33,939 nucleotides of DNA. Source: Pedobacter sp. V48 (GTDB taxonomy: Bacteria; Bacteroidota; Bacteroidia; Sphingobacteriales; Sphingobacteriaceae). The DNA lies in the NCBI RefSeq assembly GCF_000523515.1, contig NZ_AWRU01000033.1, positions 209,350-243,288 of the forward strand, read 5' to 3'. Under the pieces are notes generated by a model that saw only the letters and a list, made by a program, of their open reading frames with translations, did not search any database and was not told the origin of the DNA. The position numbers and the translations under genes were made by a program. Shown one piece after another: positions 14,333-22,994 of the stretch (positions within the stretch are counted from its first letter, which is position 1; the number at the start of each line of letters is the position of its first letter).

Positions 14333-15883
14333 TTGGTAAAAGAATTAATTATAGATTCCTCTCCACTGGGAGTAACCATAGCTTTAGTTGAAGACAAACA
14401 ACTTGTAGAACTTCATAAAGAACAGATCAACAACAATTACGCCGTTGGCGACATTTATTTAGGCCGCATCAAAAAAATCATGCCGGGTCTAAATGCTGCG
14501 TTCGTAGATGTTGGTTATGAAAAAGATGCATTTCTGCATTATTTTGATCTTGGTCCTCAAGTCCAATCTTTAATTAAGCTAACTAAAATCAAGCGTAACG
14601 GCTCTGTTAATGGCACTTTACTGGATAATTTCAAGCTAGAGGGAGACATTAACAAAGCAGGCAAAATATCTGAAGTAGTAAGCAAGAATCTTGTTTTACC
14701 TGTTCAGATAGCAAAAGAGCCAATTTCAACTAAAGGTCCTCGTTTGAGTTCAGACCTTTCAATAGCCGGCAGATATATTGTATTAGTTCCTTTCTCTAAT
14801 GTAATCTCTATTTCCAAAAAGATTAAGAGCAATACTGAACGTAATCGTTTAAAAAAGATTATTGAAAGTATTAAACCTAAGAATTTTGGGGTAATTATCA
14901 GAACCGTTTCAGAAGGTAAAGGAGTTGCAGAACTTCAAAAAGACCTTTTAGATTCTGTAGCTAAATGGGAAAGCTTTATTAAGAAGCTTCCTGATGCAGA
15001 ACCTTCTAAACGAGTTTGGGGAGAAATGGATCGGACATCAACATTGATCCGTGATATTCTAAGCACTGACTTTACAAATGTTTATGTAAGCGACAATAAC
15101 TTGTTTGAAGATATTCGTTCCTATGTACACGAAATCTCTCCAGAAATGGAAAAGATCGTTAAACTGTACAAACATAAAGAGCCTATTTTTGAACATTTTG
15201 GTATTGAAAAGCAAATCAAGAACTCTTTCGGTAAAACAGTAAACTTAGCTGGAGGAGCGTACCTTGTTGTTGAACATACTGAAGCGCTTCATGTTATTGA
15301 TGTAAATAGCGGAAACAGAACAGCTAGTAAAGAGAATCAGGAAGACAATGCTTTGCAGGTTAATAAAGAAGCTGCTAAGGAAATTGCCCGCCAACTTCGT
15401 TTAAGGGATATGGGTGGTATTGTAGTCATCGATTTTATCGATATGCACAAGCCTGTTAACCGTAAAATGTTGTTCGACTATCTCAAGGATCTGATGTTAC
15501 TGGATCGCGCTAAGCACACCATATTGCCGCCAAGTAAGTTTGGCCTTGTTCAGATTACACGTCAGCGTGTAAGGCCCGAAATGAACATTGTAACCAGTGA
15601 GAAATGCCCTACCTGCGACGGTACGGGGGAAATTAAGGCCAGTATTGTTTTAATGGATGACATTGAAAATAACCTGACCTATATTTTGCAGGAGCAAAAC
15701 GAAAAAAATATTACGCTTTGTGTACACCCGTATATCGAAGCTTTCATTAAAAAGGGCTTTATCTCTTTACAGTGGAAATGGTTTTTTAAATTCGGACAAC
15801 GAATTAAAATCAGATCAGTCTCATCTTATAATTTGACTGAGTTTCACTTTCTTTCTTCAAAAGACGAAGAAATTAAATTGTAA
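14333..15883 (+). CDS. rng: Ribonuclease G (RNase E/G family)
   Basis: Single-strand endoribonuclease for rRNA maturation and mRNA decay. The 516-residue protein begins MVKELIIDSSPLGVTIALVE and has an S1-like domain (about 38-130, with IMPGLNAAFVDVGYEKDAFL). The catalytic metal site shows Asp323 (VIDVNSGN) and Asp367 (VVIDFIDM), and the zinc-link CPTC (Cys425, Cys428) joins protomers. It lacks the long C-terminal scaffold of RNase E. The start is a TTG at 14333: an in-frame TAG lies one codon upstream and the next Met is at residue 50. It has its own terminator. The S1 domain seems to carry a Lys/Asn-rich insertion near 80-115. Confidence 0.96.
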   Translation: MVKELIIDSSPLGVTIALVEDKQLVELHKEQINNNYAVGDIYLGRIKKIMPGLNAAFVDVGYEKDAFLHYFDLGPQVQSLIKLTKIKRNGSVNGTLLDNFKLEGDINKAGKISEVVSKNLVLPVQIAKEPISTKGPRLSSDLSIAGRYIVLVPFSNVISISKKIKSNTERNRLKKIIESIKPKNFGVIIRTVSEGKGVAELQKDLLDSVAKWESFIKKLPDAEPSKRVWGEMDRTSTLIRDILSTDFTNVYVSDNNLFEDIRSYVHEISPEMEKIVKLYKHKEPIFEHFGIEKQIKNSFGKTVNLAGGAYLVVEHTEALHVIDVNSGNRTASKENQEDNALQVNKEAAKEIARQLRLRDMGGIVVIDFIDMHKPVNRKMLFDYLKDLMLLDRAKHTILPPSKFGLVQITRQRVRPEMNIVTSEKCPTCDGTGEIKASIVLMDDIENNLTYILQEQNEKNITLCVHPYIEAFIKKGFISLQWKWFFKFGQRIKIRSVSSYNLTEFHFLSSKDEEIKL

Positions 15884-15900
15884 AAATTAACTTATTAACT

Positions 15901-15940
15901 AAACAGGCCCGATTTCATAGAGATCGGGCCTGTTTGTTTT
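15901..15940 (+). terminator. Intrinsic terminator of rng
   Basis: A perfect 13-bp stem (AAACAGGCCCGAT at 15901-15913, complement at 15923-15935), a 9-nt loop and the tail GTTTT. Confidence 0.88.
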
Positions 15941-15982
15941 AATAGAATTAAGCATAAATTAGTAGAATTAAATTGTAATCAA

Positions 15983-17359
15983 TTGGCTAAAACTAAATCA
16001 GCATATTTCTGCCAAAGTTGTGGGTATGAATCAGCAAAATGGCTTGGGCGATGTCCTTCATGTAATGAATGGAATACCTTCGTCGAAGAAATTATAGAGA
16101 AAACAAGCCCTAAGGTCCCTTCCTGGAAAACATCTAGCGGTACCCAACGCTTAAATAAACCATCTAAAGTTGATGATATACAATCCATTAGCGAAGAACG
16201 AATTTTAACAGGCGACCTGGAGCTTGACAGGGTTTTGGGTGGAGGTTTAGTTGCCGGCTCTGTTATACTAATTGGAGGTGAACCTGGAATCGGTAAATCT
16301 ACGCTGATGCTTCAGCTTGCCTTAAATATCTCGGGCAAAAAGATTCTATATGTTTCCGGAGAAGAAAGCGAACAGCAAATTAAAATGAGAGCCGAACGCA
16401 TTACTGCCAAACCTAAAGCAGATTGTTATATCCTAACAGAAACTTCAACCCAAAACATTTTTAAGCAGATTGAAACACTTGAGCCAGATATTATTGTTGT
16501 CGATTCTATACAAACACTTCACTCAGCTAATATCGATTCAACCCCCGGAAGTGTATCTCAGGTAAGAGAATGTACTGCCGAATTACTCCGGTTTGCAAAA
16601 GAAACGGATACGCCTGTATTTTTAATTGGCCATATTACCAAAGACGGCACCATTGCAGGACCAAAAATTCTGGAACACATGGTTGATACCGTTCTGCAGT
16701 TTGAGGGCGACAGGCATCATGTATATCGAATTCTGCGCTCCATCAAGAATCGTTTCGGAGCTGCCGCTGAATTAGGAATTTATGCAATGCACAGTACGGG
16801 TTTGCGACAAGTTTCCAATCCTTCCGAAATTCTGCTATCACAACGTGACGAAGAAATGAGCGGGATTGCAATTTCGGCTACCCTAGAAGGCGCAAGACCG
16901 ATGTTAATCGAAACACAGGCATTGGTTAGCGCAGCAGCCTATGGAACGCCACAGCGATCTGCAAATGGCTTTGATACCAAAAGGATGAACATGCTCCTTG
17001 CCGTATTGGAAAAAAGATGTGGCTTTAGACTAAGTACTCGTGATGTTTTCTTAAACATAGCCGGTGGAATTAAAGTTGAAGACCCCGCAATTGACCTGGC
17101 AATAATGGTTGCAATAATCTCCTCACATGAGGATATCGCGATATCCTCTAAAATCTGTTTCGCAGCAGAGGTTGGCCTATCAGGAGAGATCAGAGCAGTT
17201 AACCGAATCGAACAACGGATCCTGGAAGCCGAGAAGCTTGGGTTTGAAAGAATCTTTATTTCCAATTATAATTTAAAGGGTCTTATTCTTGATCGATTTA
17301 AAATTGAATTGACCCCTGTAAGGAAGATTGAAGACGTATTTTCATTGCTATTTGGATAA
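15983..17359 (+). CDS. radA: DNA repair protein RadA
   Basis: RecA-like ATPase/helicase that promotes branch migration in recombination. The 458-residue protein has an N-terminal zinc finger (Cys10-x2-Cys13, Cys24-x2-Cys27), Walker A GGEPGIGKST (about 94-103), Walker B IIVVDSIQ, the RadA-specific KNRFG motif and a C-terminal Lon-protease-like domain (about 285-458). The start is a TTG at 15983, immediately followed by AKTKSAYFCQ. No ATG occurs upstream in frame after the rng terminator, and later ATGs would delete the zinc finger. TAAATTAG at 15955-15962, 18 nt after a TTTG, is an imperfect promoter candidate. Confidence 0.97.
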   Translation: MAKTKSAYFCQSCGYESAKWLGRCPSCNEWNTFVEEIIEKTSPKVPSWKTSSGTQRLNKPSKVDDIQSISEERILTGDLELDRVLGGGLVAGSVILIGGEPGIGKSTLMLQLALNISGKKILYVSGEESEQQIKMRAERITAKPKADCYILTETSTQNIFKQIETLEPDIIVVDSIQTLHSANIDSTPGSVSQVRECTAELLRFAKETDTPVFLIGHITKDGTIAGPKILEHMVDTVLQFEGDRHHVYRILRSIKNRFGAAAELGIYAMHSTGLRQVSNPSEILLSQRDEEMSGIAISATLEGARPMLIETQALVSAAAYGTPQRSANGFDTKRMNMLLAVLEKRCGFRLSTRDVFLNIAGGIKVEDPAIDLAIMVAIISSHEDIAISSKICFAAEVGLSGEIRAVNRIEQRILEAEKLGFERIFISNYNLKGLILDRFKIELTPVRKIEDVFSLLFG

Positions 17360-17803
17360 CCAAGCGTGGAACTGCCGTGTATATTTGCCATTTAGTTTCT
17401 ACACATTGGGGATATTCTTTCCCTCTAAAAAATTTGGCACATTTTCAGAAAAACAGCACATAACACTATATATAAGGTAGTTACCCCTAAAAAAGAAGAC
17501 GTATAACAGATTGGCCTACTAATTGCAAATACCTACATGTTATCAGTCATTTATGAATGGTAATAAACAATAGGGATGATTATCCTCGTTATCGTAAGAT
17601 AGCGAGGATTTTTTCATTTTAAGCCAAAGGAATTGTACTTTTAGGATAATTAAAAAGGTTCTCCTTTTTAATATTGATTGATTAAACCCTGTCTTCTCCG
17701 AGACAGGGTTATTTATTACATTTTTTTCGTAAAATAATTTTAGCTTGAGAATGTTAAATTTTGATATATTTAAATATTAATTAACCTCTTAACCCTTATC
17801 ATA
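17360..17803. other. Gene-free region with three tandem stem-loops
   Basis: No convincing reading frame occurs on either strand in these 444 bp. The first 220 bp show no structure I can name. The rest holds three successive hairpins: 17582-17609 (with a T tract), 17649-17672 (ATTAAAAAGG/CCTTTTTAAT, 4-nt loop) and 17685-17710 (AACCCTGTCT/AGACAGGGTT, 6-nt loop), followed by a T run near 17721. The sequence then leads AT-rich into lemA. It could encode a small RNA, or combine the radA 3' end with a long lemA leader. Confidence 0.5.
17582..17614 (+). terminator. Intrinsic terminator downstream of radA
   Basis: A 12-bp stem with one G-U pair (ATCCTCGTTATC at 17582-17593, GATAGCGAGGAT at 17598-17609), a GTAA tetraloop and TTTTTT. 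It lies about 220 bp beyond the radA stop, far for a simple 3' end, so it may end a separate small transcript. Confidence 0.8.
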
Positions 17804-18361
17804 ATGATTATTGCCGCTATTATCATCGCTGTGCTACTAATTTTTGGAATCGGCATATACAATTCGCTGATCGGCAAAAAGAACCAGGTAGCCAATGCTT
17901 TTTCTGCAATTGACGCAATGCTTAAAAAACGATTTGATCTACTTCCAAACTTAATTGAGACTGTAAAACAGTACATGCAGTATGAAGGAGACCTGTTAAC
18001 CAAAGTGGTAGAATTGCGTGCCAAAGCCGCGAGCCCAAACTTAAGTAACGAGGAAAGATTAGACCTGGATAAGCAACTTGGCTCAAGCGTTAAAGGCTTA
18101 ATGGTAAACGTAGAGAATTATCCGGATCTGAAAGCAAACCAGAATTTCCTGAACCTACAAAGCACCTGGACAGAGAGCGAAGAACAAATTGCAGCCGCAA
18201 GAAGAGCTTACAATTCCTCAGTTACCGATTACAACAATGCAATTATGATGTTCCCGGGAAACATTTTTGCCGGAATGATGAACTATCAGCCCATTGCTGT
18301 ACTGGCAAACACAGAAGAAGAACGAAAAAATATAAGTGCAAAAGATCTTTTTAATAACTAA
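17804..18361 (+). CDS. lemA: LemA family protein
   Basis: A 185-residue membrane-anchored protein: one N-terminal helix (about 2-22, IIAAIIIAVLLIFGIGIYNS), then a long helical domain with the family pattern NQVANAFSAIDAMLKKRFDL, LIETVKQYM, WTESEEQIAAARRAYN and YNNAIMMFPGNIFA. LemA proteins are widespread and their biochemical role is unsettled. The stop overlaps the next start (TAATG), so translation is coupled to the DUF3137 gene, a common LemA partner. Confidence 0.95.
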   Translation: MIIAAIIIAVLLIFGIGIYNSLIGKKNQVANAFSAIDAMLKKRFDLLPNLIETVKQYMQYEGDLLTKVVELRAKAASPNLSNEERLDLDKQLGSSVKGLMVNVENYPDLKANQNFLNLQSTWTESEEQIAAARRAYNSSVTDYNNAIMMFPGNIFAGMMNYQPIAVLANTEEERKNISAKDLFNN

Positions 18362-19326
18362 TGGCAGAAGAAACTGCGACAGGGGCCGCTTTACAAATCA
18401 TACTCAATGAACTTGAAATACAGAGAAAAAAGGTTTCCGATATAAAAACAAAGGCCTACCTGTTTCTTGCAGGTGGCGTAATACTTATAGCAATCGGCGT
18501 TTTACTTGGCAGCTTAATGATCGCGGGAGCCATAAGTGGTGGCGCATCCATAATTACTTCTATTGTTCTTTTCAGTAATTCCAGCCAAAAGTTTAATGAC
18601 TACAGGCATGAATTTAAACAAAGAGTGGTAGCTACGGTATTAAAGTCCATAGATCCAAGTTTAGAGATCGAATACAAGTATGGGTTACCGGAAAGCGATT
18701 TCATTAATTCTCAGCTATTCACTCAACGCCCGGATAGATATAGGAGTCAGGATCAAATTTATGGCAATGCAGGAAAAACAAGGTTCTCTTTTTCTGAAGT
18801 TCATGCAGAATACAAAACCGAGACACAAACAAAAAACGGCCGACAAGAGCATTGGCACACCATCTTAAAGGGAATCGTATTTTGTGCCGATTTCAACAAA
18901 CATTTTAATGGCCTAACAGTAGTTAAGCCAAAGGACATGGGAAGTGCGCTGGGCGCCTGGATATCCGATAAAATGCCGATCTTCTCCTCATCAAGTAAAC
19001 AGCTTGTAAAGCTGGAGAATATCCAATTTAACAAGGCCTTTGTTACCTATTCAACTGATCAGGTAGAAGCCAGATATATTCTTACTCCTGCAATGATGGA
19101 AAGATTATGCGAGCTAAACGACAAAAGCGCCGATACAATCTCTGTATCTTTTATTGGTTCTTACGTTTACATAGCTTTCCCCCTAGAGAAAGACTACTTT
19201 GAGCCCCCCGTATTTAAAAGCCTTCTTACTACCAAATCATTAGATGAAGACCTAAGCATCATTCGCTTTATGTATGCAATTATTAACGAACTGGATCTTA
19301 ACACCAGAATCTGGGGAAAAGAATAA
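18361..19326 (+). CDS. DUF3137 domain membrane protein
   Basis: A 321-residue protein with a short helical N-terminus, two adjacent membrane helices (about 30-50 and 52-72) and a large domain facing one side. The domain holds features typical of DUF3137 partners of LemA: YGLPESDFINSQLF, GKTRFSFSEVHAEYKT, KGIVFCADFNKHFNG, FVTYSTDQVEARYILTPAMM and SVSFIGSYVYIAFPLEKDYFEP. The ATG at 18361 shares its A with the lemA stop. The pair probably forms one membrane module, function unknown. It ends at a hairpin shared with the convergent carB. Confidence 0.85.
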   Translation: MAEETATGAALQIILNELEIQRKKVSDIKTKAYLFLAGGVILIAIGVLLGSLMIAGAISGGASIITSIVLFSNSSQKFNDYRHEFKQRVVATVLKSIDPSLEIEYKYGLPESDFINSQLFTQRPDRYRSQDQIYGNAGKTRFSFSEVHAEYKTETQTKNGRQEHWHTILKGIVFCADFNKHFNGLTVVKPKDMGSALGAWISDKMPIFSSSSKQLVKLENIQFNKAFVTYSTDQVEARYILTPAMMERLCELNDKSADTISVSFIGSYVYIAFPLEKDYFEPPVFKSLLTTKSLDEDLSIIRFMYAIINELDLNTRIWGKE

Positions 19327-19339
19327 AAAAGGAGTTAAT

Positions 19340-19366
19340 AAAAAAAGTCCCTTTCGGGACTTTATA
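19340..19366. terminator. Bidirectional terminator between DUF3137 and carB
   Basis: An 8-bp stem AAAGTCCC/GGGACTTT (19344-19351, 19356-19363) with a TTTC loop (GAAA on the minus strand). The minus strand has a strong T tract after the stem and the plus strand an AT-rich tail, so it best serves carB. Confidence 0.8.
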
Positions 19367-22183
19367 TTATTTAGATAAATACATTGATTTTTCTTTAACA
19401 AGCTGTCTGAAGTAAGGATCTTCAGTGTCTTTGATAAATCTGATGGATTCCCCTGTCGACTTCATTTCCGGGCCCAATTCTTTAGTTACCTCAGGGAATT
19501 TGTAGAAAGAGAAAACAGGCTCTTTAATCGCATAACCTTCCAGTTTACGCTCGATGGTAAAATCTTTCAGCTTATTGACACCTAGCATCACTTTAGCGGC
19601 AATGTTAATGTAAGGAACATCATAAGCCTTAGCAATGAAAGGAACAGTTCTTGACGCTCTTGGATTGGCTTCAATTACATATACTTTCTCGTCTTTAACT
19701 GCAAACTGAATGTTTAACAAACCGATTACATTTAAGGCTCTCGCAATCTTTTTAGAGTAAGTCTCCATGTCGTTCATTACCTTTTCAGACAAACTGAAAG
19801 GCGGCAACACAGCACTAGAGTCTCCAGAGTGAATTCCAGCCGGCTCGATATGCTCCATCAATCCAACAATATGAACGTCTTCACCATCACTGATTGAATC
19901 CGATTCGGTTTCTTCCGCTCTGTCCAGAAAGTGGTCAATCAAGACGCGATTACCGGGAAGGTCACCTAATAATTTAACAACGGCCTTTTCAAGGTCTTCA
20001 TCGTTGATCACAATGCTCATCCCCTGTCCACCCAATACATAACTTGGTCTAACCAATACCGGATACCCCACTTCATTTGCTACAACAATTGCTTCTTCAG
20101 CGTTTTCTGCAACACCATATTTTGGATAAGGAATGTCCAATTCTTTGAGTAAGTCAGAGAAACGTCCCCTGTCTTCAGCAACATCCATATCGTTATAAGA
20201 AGTACCAATGATCTTTATGCCGTTCTCCTGGAGCTTCTCAGCCATTTTTAAGGCCGTCTGGCCACCCAATTGAACAATAACACCTACTGGATCCTCCAAC
20301 TCGATGATTTCACGTACATGCTCCCAGAATACAGGCTCAAAGTATAGCTTATCAGCCATGTTAAAGTCTGTAGACACCGTCTCAGGATTACAATTGATCA
20401 TGATTGCTTCAAAGCCACTCTCTTTGGCGGCGAGCAAACCATGCACACAAGAGTAATCGAATTCTATACCCTGACCAATACGGTTAGGACCAGATCCCAA
20501 TACGATTACTTTCTTTTTATCTGAACGAAGGGATTCATTCTCTTCTTCAAAAGTAGAGTAATAATAAGGCGTTTGTGCAGCAAACTCAGCAGCACAAGTA
20601 TCTACCATTTTATAAACACGTTTGATGCCTAATGACTTTCTGCGCTCATAAACTTCGTCTTCCGTTACATTTCCTAGCAGATAAGCAATCTGAATATCAG
20701 AGAAACCTTTCTGCTTTAAGGTAAAGAAGAAATCTTTAGGAATATTATTTAGCGAATAACGTTTCAATTCAGTCTCCAGCTGAACCAATTCATGTATTTG
20801 TGACAAGAACCATTTATCAATACGCGTAACTTTACGGATTGACTCTAATGGTACACCCATACTCATGGCATCTTTAATCAGGAACAAACGATTCCAGCTT
20901 GGATGTTCAAGACCATGCATAATCTCTTCAATACTTCGGCTATGTTTCCCATCAGCACCTAAACCAGCTCTGCCAATTTCCAAACTCTGACAAGCTTTTT
21001 GTACCGCTTCAATAAAAGTACGTCCGATGGCCATTACTTCACCTACAGATTTCATCTGCAAGCCCAACTCCATGTTCGCTCCTTTGAATTTATCGAAGTT
21101 CCAACGGGGAACTTTCACAATCACATAATCAAGTGTTGGCTCGAAATATGCAGATGTAGTTTTTGTAATTTGGTTTTCCAGCTCATCCAGGTTATAACCT
21201 ATAGCAAGTTTAGCAGCTATTTTAGCAATCGGATAACCTGTAGCCTTACTGGCCAATGCCGATGAACGCGAAACCCTTGGATTAATCTCGATTGCAATGA
21301 TCTCGTCGTTATCCGGATTTACAGAGAACTGTACATTACAACCACCTGCGAAGTTTCCGATCGCGCGCATCATTTTGATCGCCTGGTTACGCATATCCTG
21401 GTAGCAACGATCAGACAATGTCATGGCAGGCGCGACAGTGATTGAGTCGCCTGTGTGAATACCCATTGGATCGAAATTTTCAATAGAACAGATGATGATT
21501 ACATTGTCATTACTGTCCCTCAACAACTCCAATTCGTATTCTTTCCAGCCCAAAACCGCTTGTTCTACCAATACCTCGTGTGTTGGAGAAGCCTCAAGTC
21601 CGCGTTTTAAAGCCTGGTCAAATTCTTCTTTCTTGTGTACAAAACCACCACCAAAGCCACCTAGGGTATAAGAGGGGCGAATTACCAAAGGATAACCAAT
21701 CTCCTGAGCAGCTTCTTTACCTTCTAAGAAAGAGTTGGCAATTTTTGAAGTTGCAACCCCTACACCTATATCAACCATTAACTGGCGGAAGGCTTCACGG
21801 TTTTCCGTTTTTTCGATTGCAGCAACATCAACACCAATCACCCGTACGCCATATTTCTCCCAAATTCCACGTTCAGAGGCCTCAATGCAAAGATTCAAAG
21901 CCGTTTGACCACCCATGGTAGGCAATACAGCATCTATTTTACGTTCTTGTAAGATCTGCTCAATAGAATCTACTGTCAATGGCCACAGGTAAACATGATC
22001 ACCGATTACTTTATCGGTCATAATGGTTGCAGGATTGGAGTTGATGATCGAAACTTCGATTCCCTCTTCTTTTAAAGATAAGGCGGCTTGAGATCCTGAG
22101 TAGTCAAATTCACAAGCTTGACCGATGATGATAGGACCCGATCCGATGATGAGTACCGAGCGTATGGAGGTGTCTTTAGGCAT
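19367..22183 (-). CDS. carB: Carbamoyl-phosphate synthase large chain, short form
   Basis: Makes carbamoyl phosphate from bicarbonate, ammonia from the glutaminase subunit and two ATP, for arginine and pyrimidines. Two homologous halves are clear: VLIIGSGPIIIGQACEFDYS near 10 and VIVLGSGPNRIGQGIEFDYS near 560, each followed by an ATP-grasp domain (about 128-320 and 680-870). The protein stops at 938 residues, just after FPEVTKELGPEMKSTGES. The E. coli enzyme goes on to about 1073 with an MGS-like allosteric domain (UMP, ornithine). That domain is absent, as I recall for other Bacteroidota CarB. carA is not in the window. Confidence 0.97.
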   Translation of the reverse strand: MPKDTSIRSVLIIGSGPIIIGQACEFDYSGSQAALSLKEEGIEVSIINSNPATIMTDKVIGDHVYLWPLTVDSIEQILQERKIDAVLPTMGGQTALNLCIEASERGIWEKYGVRVIGVDVAAIEKTENREAFRQLMVDIGVGVATSKIANSFLEGKEAAQEIGYPLVIRPSYTLGGFGGGFVHKKEEFDQALKRGLEASPTHEVLVEQAVLGWKEYELELLRDSNDNVIIICSIENFDPMGIHTGDSITVAPAMTLSDRCYQDMRNQAIKMMRAIGNFAGGCNVQFSVNPDNDEIIAIEINPRVSRSSALASKATGYPIAKIAAKLAIGYNLDELENQITKTTSAYFEPTLDYVIVKVPRWNFDKFKGANMELGLQMKSVGEVMAIGRTFIEAVQKACQSLEIGRAGLGADGKHSRSIEEIMHGLEHPSWNRLFLIKDAMSMGVPLESIRKVTRIDKWFLSQIHELVQLETELKRYSLNNIPKDFFFTLKQKGFSDIQIAYLLGNVTEDEVYERRKSLGIKRVYKMVDTCAAEFAAQTPYYYSTFEEENESLRSDKKKVIVLGSGPNRIGQGIEFDYSCVHGLLAAKESGFEAIMINCNPETVSTDFNMADKLYFEPVFWEHVREIIELEDPVGVIVQLGGQTALKMAEKLQENGIKIIGTSYNDMDVAEDRGRFSDLLKELDIPYPKYGVAENAEEAIVVANEVGYPVLVRPSYVLGGQGMSIVINDEDLEKAVVKLLGDLPGNRVLIDHFLDRAEETESDSISDGEDVHIVGLMEHIEPAGIHSGDSSAVLPPFSLSEKVMNDMETYSKKIARALNVIGLLNIQFAVKDEKVYVIEANPRASRTVPFIAKAYDVPYINIAAKVMLGVNKLKDFTIERKLEGYAIKEPVFSFYKFPEVTKELGPEMKSTGESIRFIKDTEDPYFRQLVKEKSMYLSK

Positions 22184-22274
22184 AAGGCTTTAAAAAGTCT
22201 AAAGTTATAAGGGTAAAAAATGCAATTATTGTAGACTGGAATCGTCTTAGAGATTTCTTTGATATCATTAAAGA

Positions 22275-22296
22275 TCCCCGACTCTTCTGTCGGGAT
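22275..22296 (-). promoter_or_regulatory. Hairpin at the predicted 5' end of the carB mRNA
   Basis: On the minus strand CCCGAC, a 6-nt loop and GTCGGG, extended by flanking AT pairs across one bulged G. It begins about 2 nt after the -7 box at 22298-22305, so it should lie at the very 5' end of the transcript, followed by about 90 nt of leader. Confidence 0.5.
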
Positions 22297-22297
22297 G

Positions 22298-22305
22298 CAA
22301 AGTTA
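22298..22305 (-). promoter_or_regulatory. -7 promoter box for carB
   Basis: TAACTTTG on the minus strand, an exact TAnnTTTG match. CTGA occupies the -33 distance. The predicted leader to the carB ATG is a little over 100 nt. Confidence 0.55.
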
Positions 22306-22355
22306 CGCTTTTGAACGTTAAAAATCAGGTATTTTTTCAAAAACCCTTATAAACC

Positions 22356-22380
22356 GAAAAAGGGGCTAAATGCCCCCCTT
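22356..22380 (-). terminator. Intrinsic terminator of the small secreted-protein gene
   Basis: A GC-rich stem (GGGGC/GCCCC around ATTTA, extendable by AAG/CTT) followed on the minus strand by TTTTT, 22 nt after the stop at 22402. Confidence 0.75.
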
Positions 22381-22401
22381 CCCAGCGTTTAATCTATAGA
22401 A

Positions 22402-22719
22402 TTATTGTTCAAGTTTTATTTCTCCAACGTCGGTTACAGTGCTATCAACGACAGCAACGTTCTCAACTGATTTATCTTTATACGGTGGTTTAGCTTTAAC
22501 CCATACGGTGTAGGTACCTGGTTTAACATTATTAATGGTAAAACTACCACTACTAAGATCCCCTTTTAATGTATCTGTTCCAGACACGGCAACTACTTGC
22601 ACCGCACCACTATCAGGAGATACTTTACCTTTGATTCCGCCATCCTTAATGGTAACGAAAGCTAATAATAACAACGAAAACGCTGCAATTATTAAGAAAT
22701 TCACACTTAACTTTTTCAT
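22402..22719 (-). CDS. Small exported or membrane-anchored protein with a carboxypeptidase-regulatory-like (prealbumin-type) fold
   Basis: A 105-residue protein with an N-terminal signal or anchor (MKKLSVNFLIIAAFSLLLLA). The rest looks like one CarboxypepD_reg-like Ig domain: GIKGKVSPDSGAVQVVAVSG, then GSFTINNVKPGTYTVWVKAK, then VENVAVVDSTVTDVGEIKL. The GxFxIxNVxPGxYTVxV pattern is the core of this family. I chose the ATG at 22719; the frame reaches a TTG at 22770, but the inserted 17 residues do not resemble a signal. A free-standing domain of this sort often has an unknown periplasmic binding role. Confidence 0.75.
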   Translation of the reverse strand: MKKLSVNFLIIAAFSLLLLAFVTIKDGGIKGKVSPDSGAVQVVAVSGTDTLKGDLSSGSFTINNVKPGTYTVWVKAKPPYKDKSVENVAVVDSTVTDVGEIKLEQ

Positions 22720-22994
22720 AAGAATTTGAATTAGCTGACTAAAGAAGCCTCCACAACTCCTGTTAATCAATATTATTTAACCATCAATTAGTTAGTATCA
22801 TTGTGCCATATCATATTTTAGCTAGTGCTTGTTAACTACAAACAGATTAAACAATTGTTTTTATAAAATTTAAAAACAGCTACAAAGGCCTACAGTTATT
22901 CCAGATATCTGTATATAATTAACTACAAAATCACCCACCACAAAGCATGTATACCCTTTTTTTGTGATGGAATAACATTTGCATATTCTCACAT

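Noticed and set aside
17360-17580. tRNA or short gene in the radA-lemA gap
   Set aside because: No cloverleaf or T-loop consensus; the only frames (e.g. 8 codons from the ATG near 17537) are trivial.
22849-22860. Palindrome AAACAATTGTTT as an operator
   Set aside because: Only 12 bp of AT-rich sequence far from either start; expected by chance.
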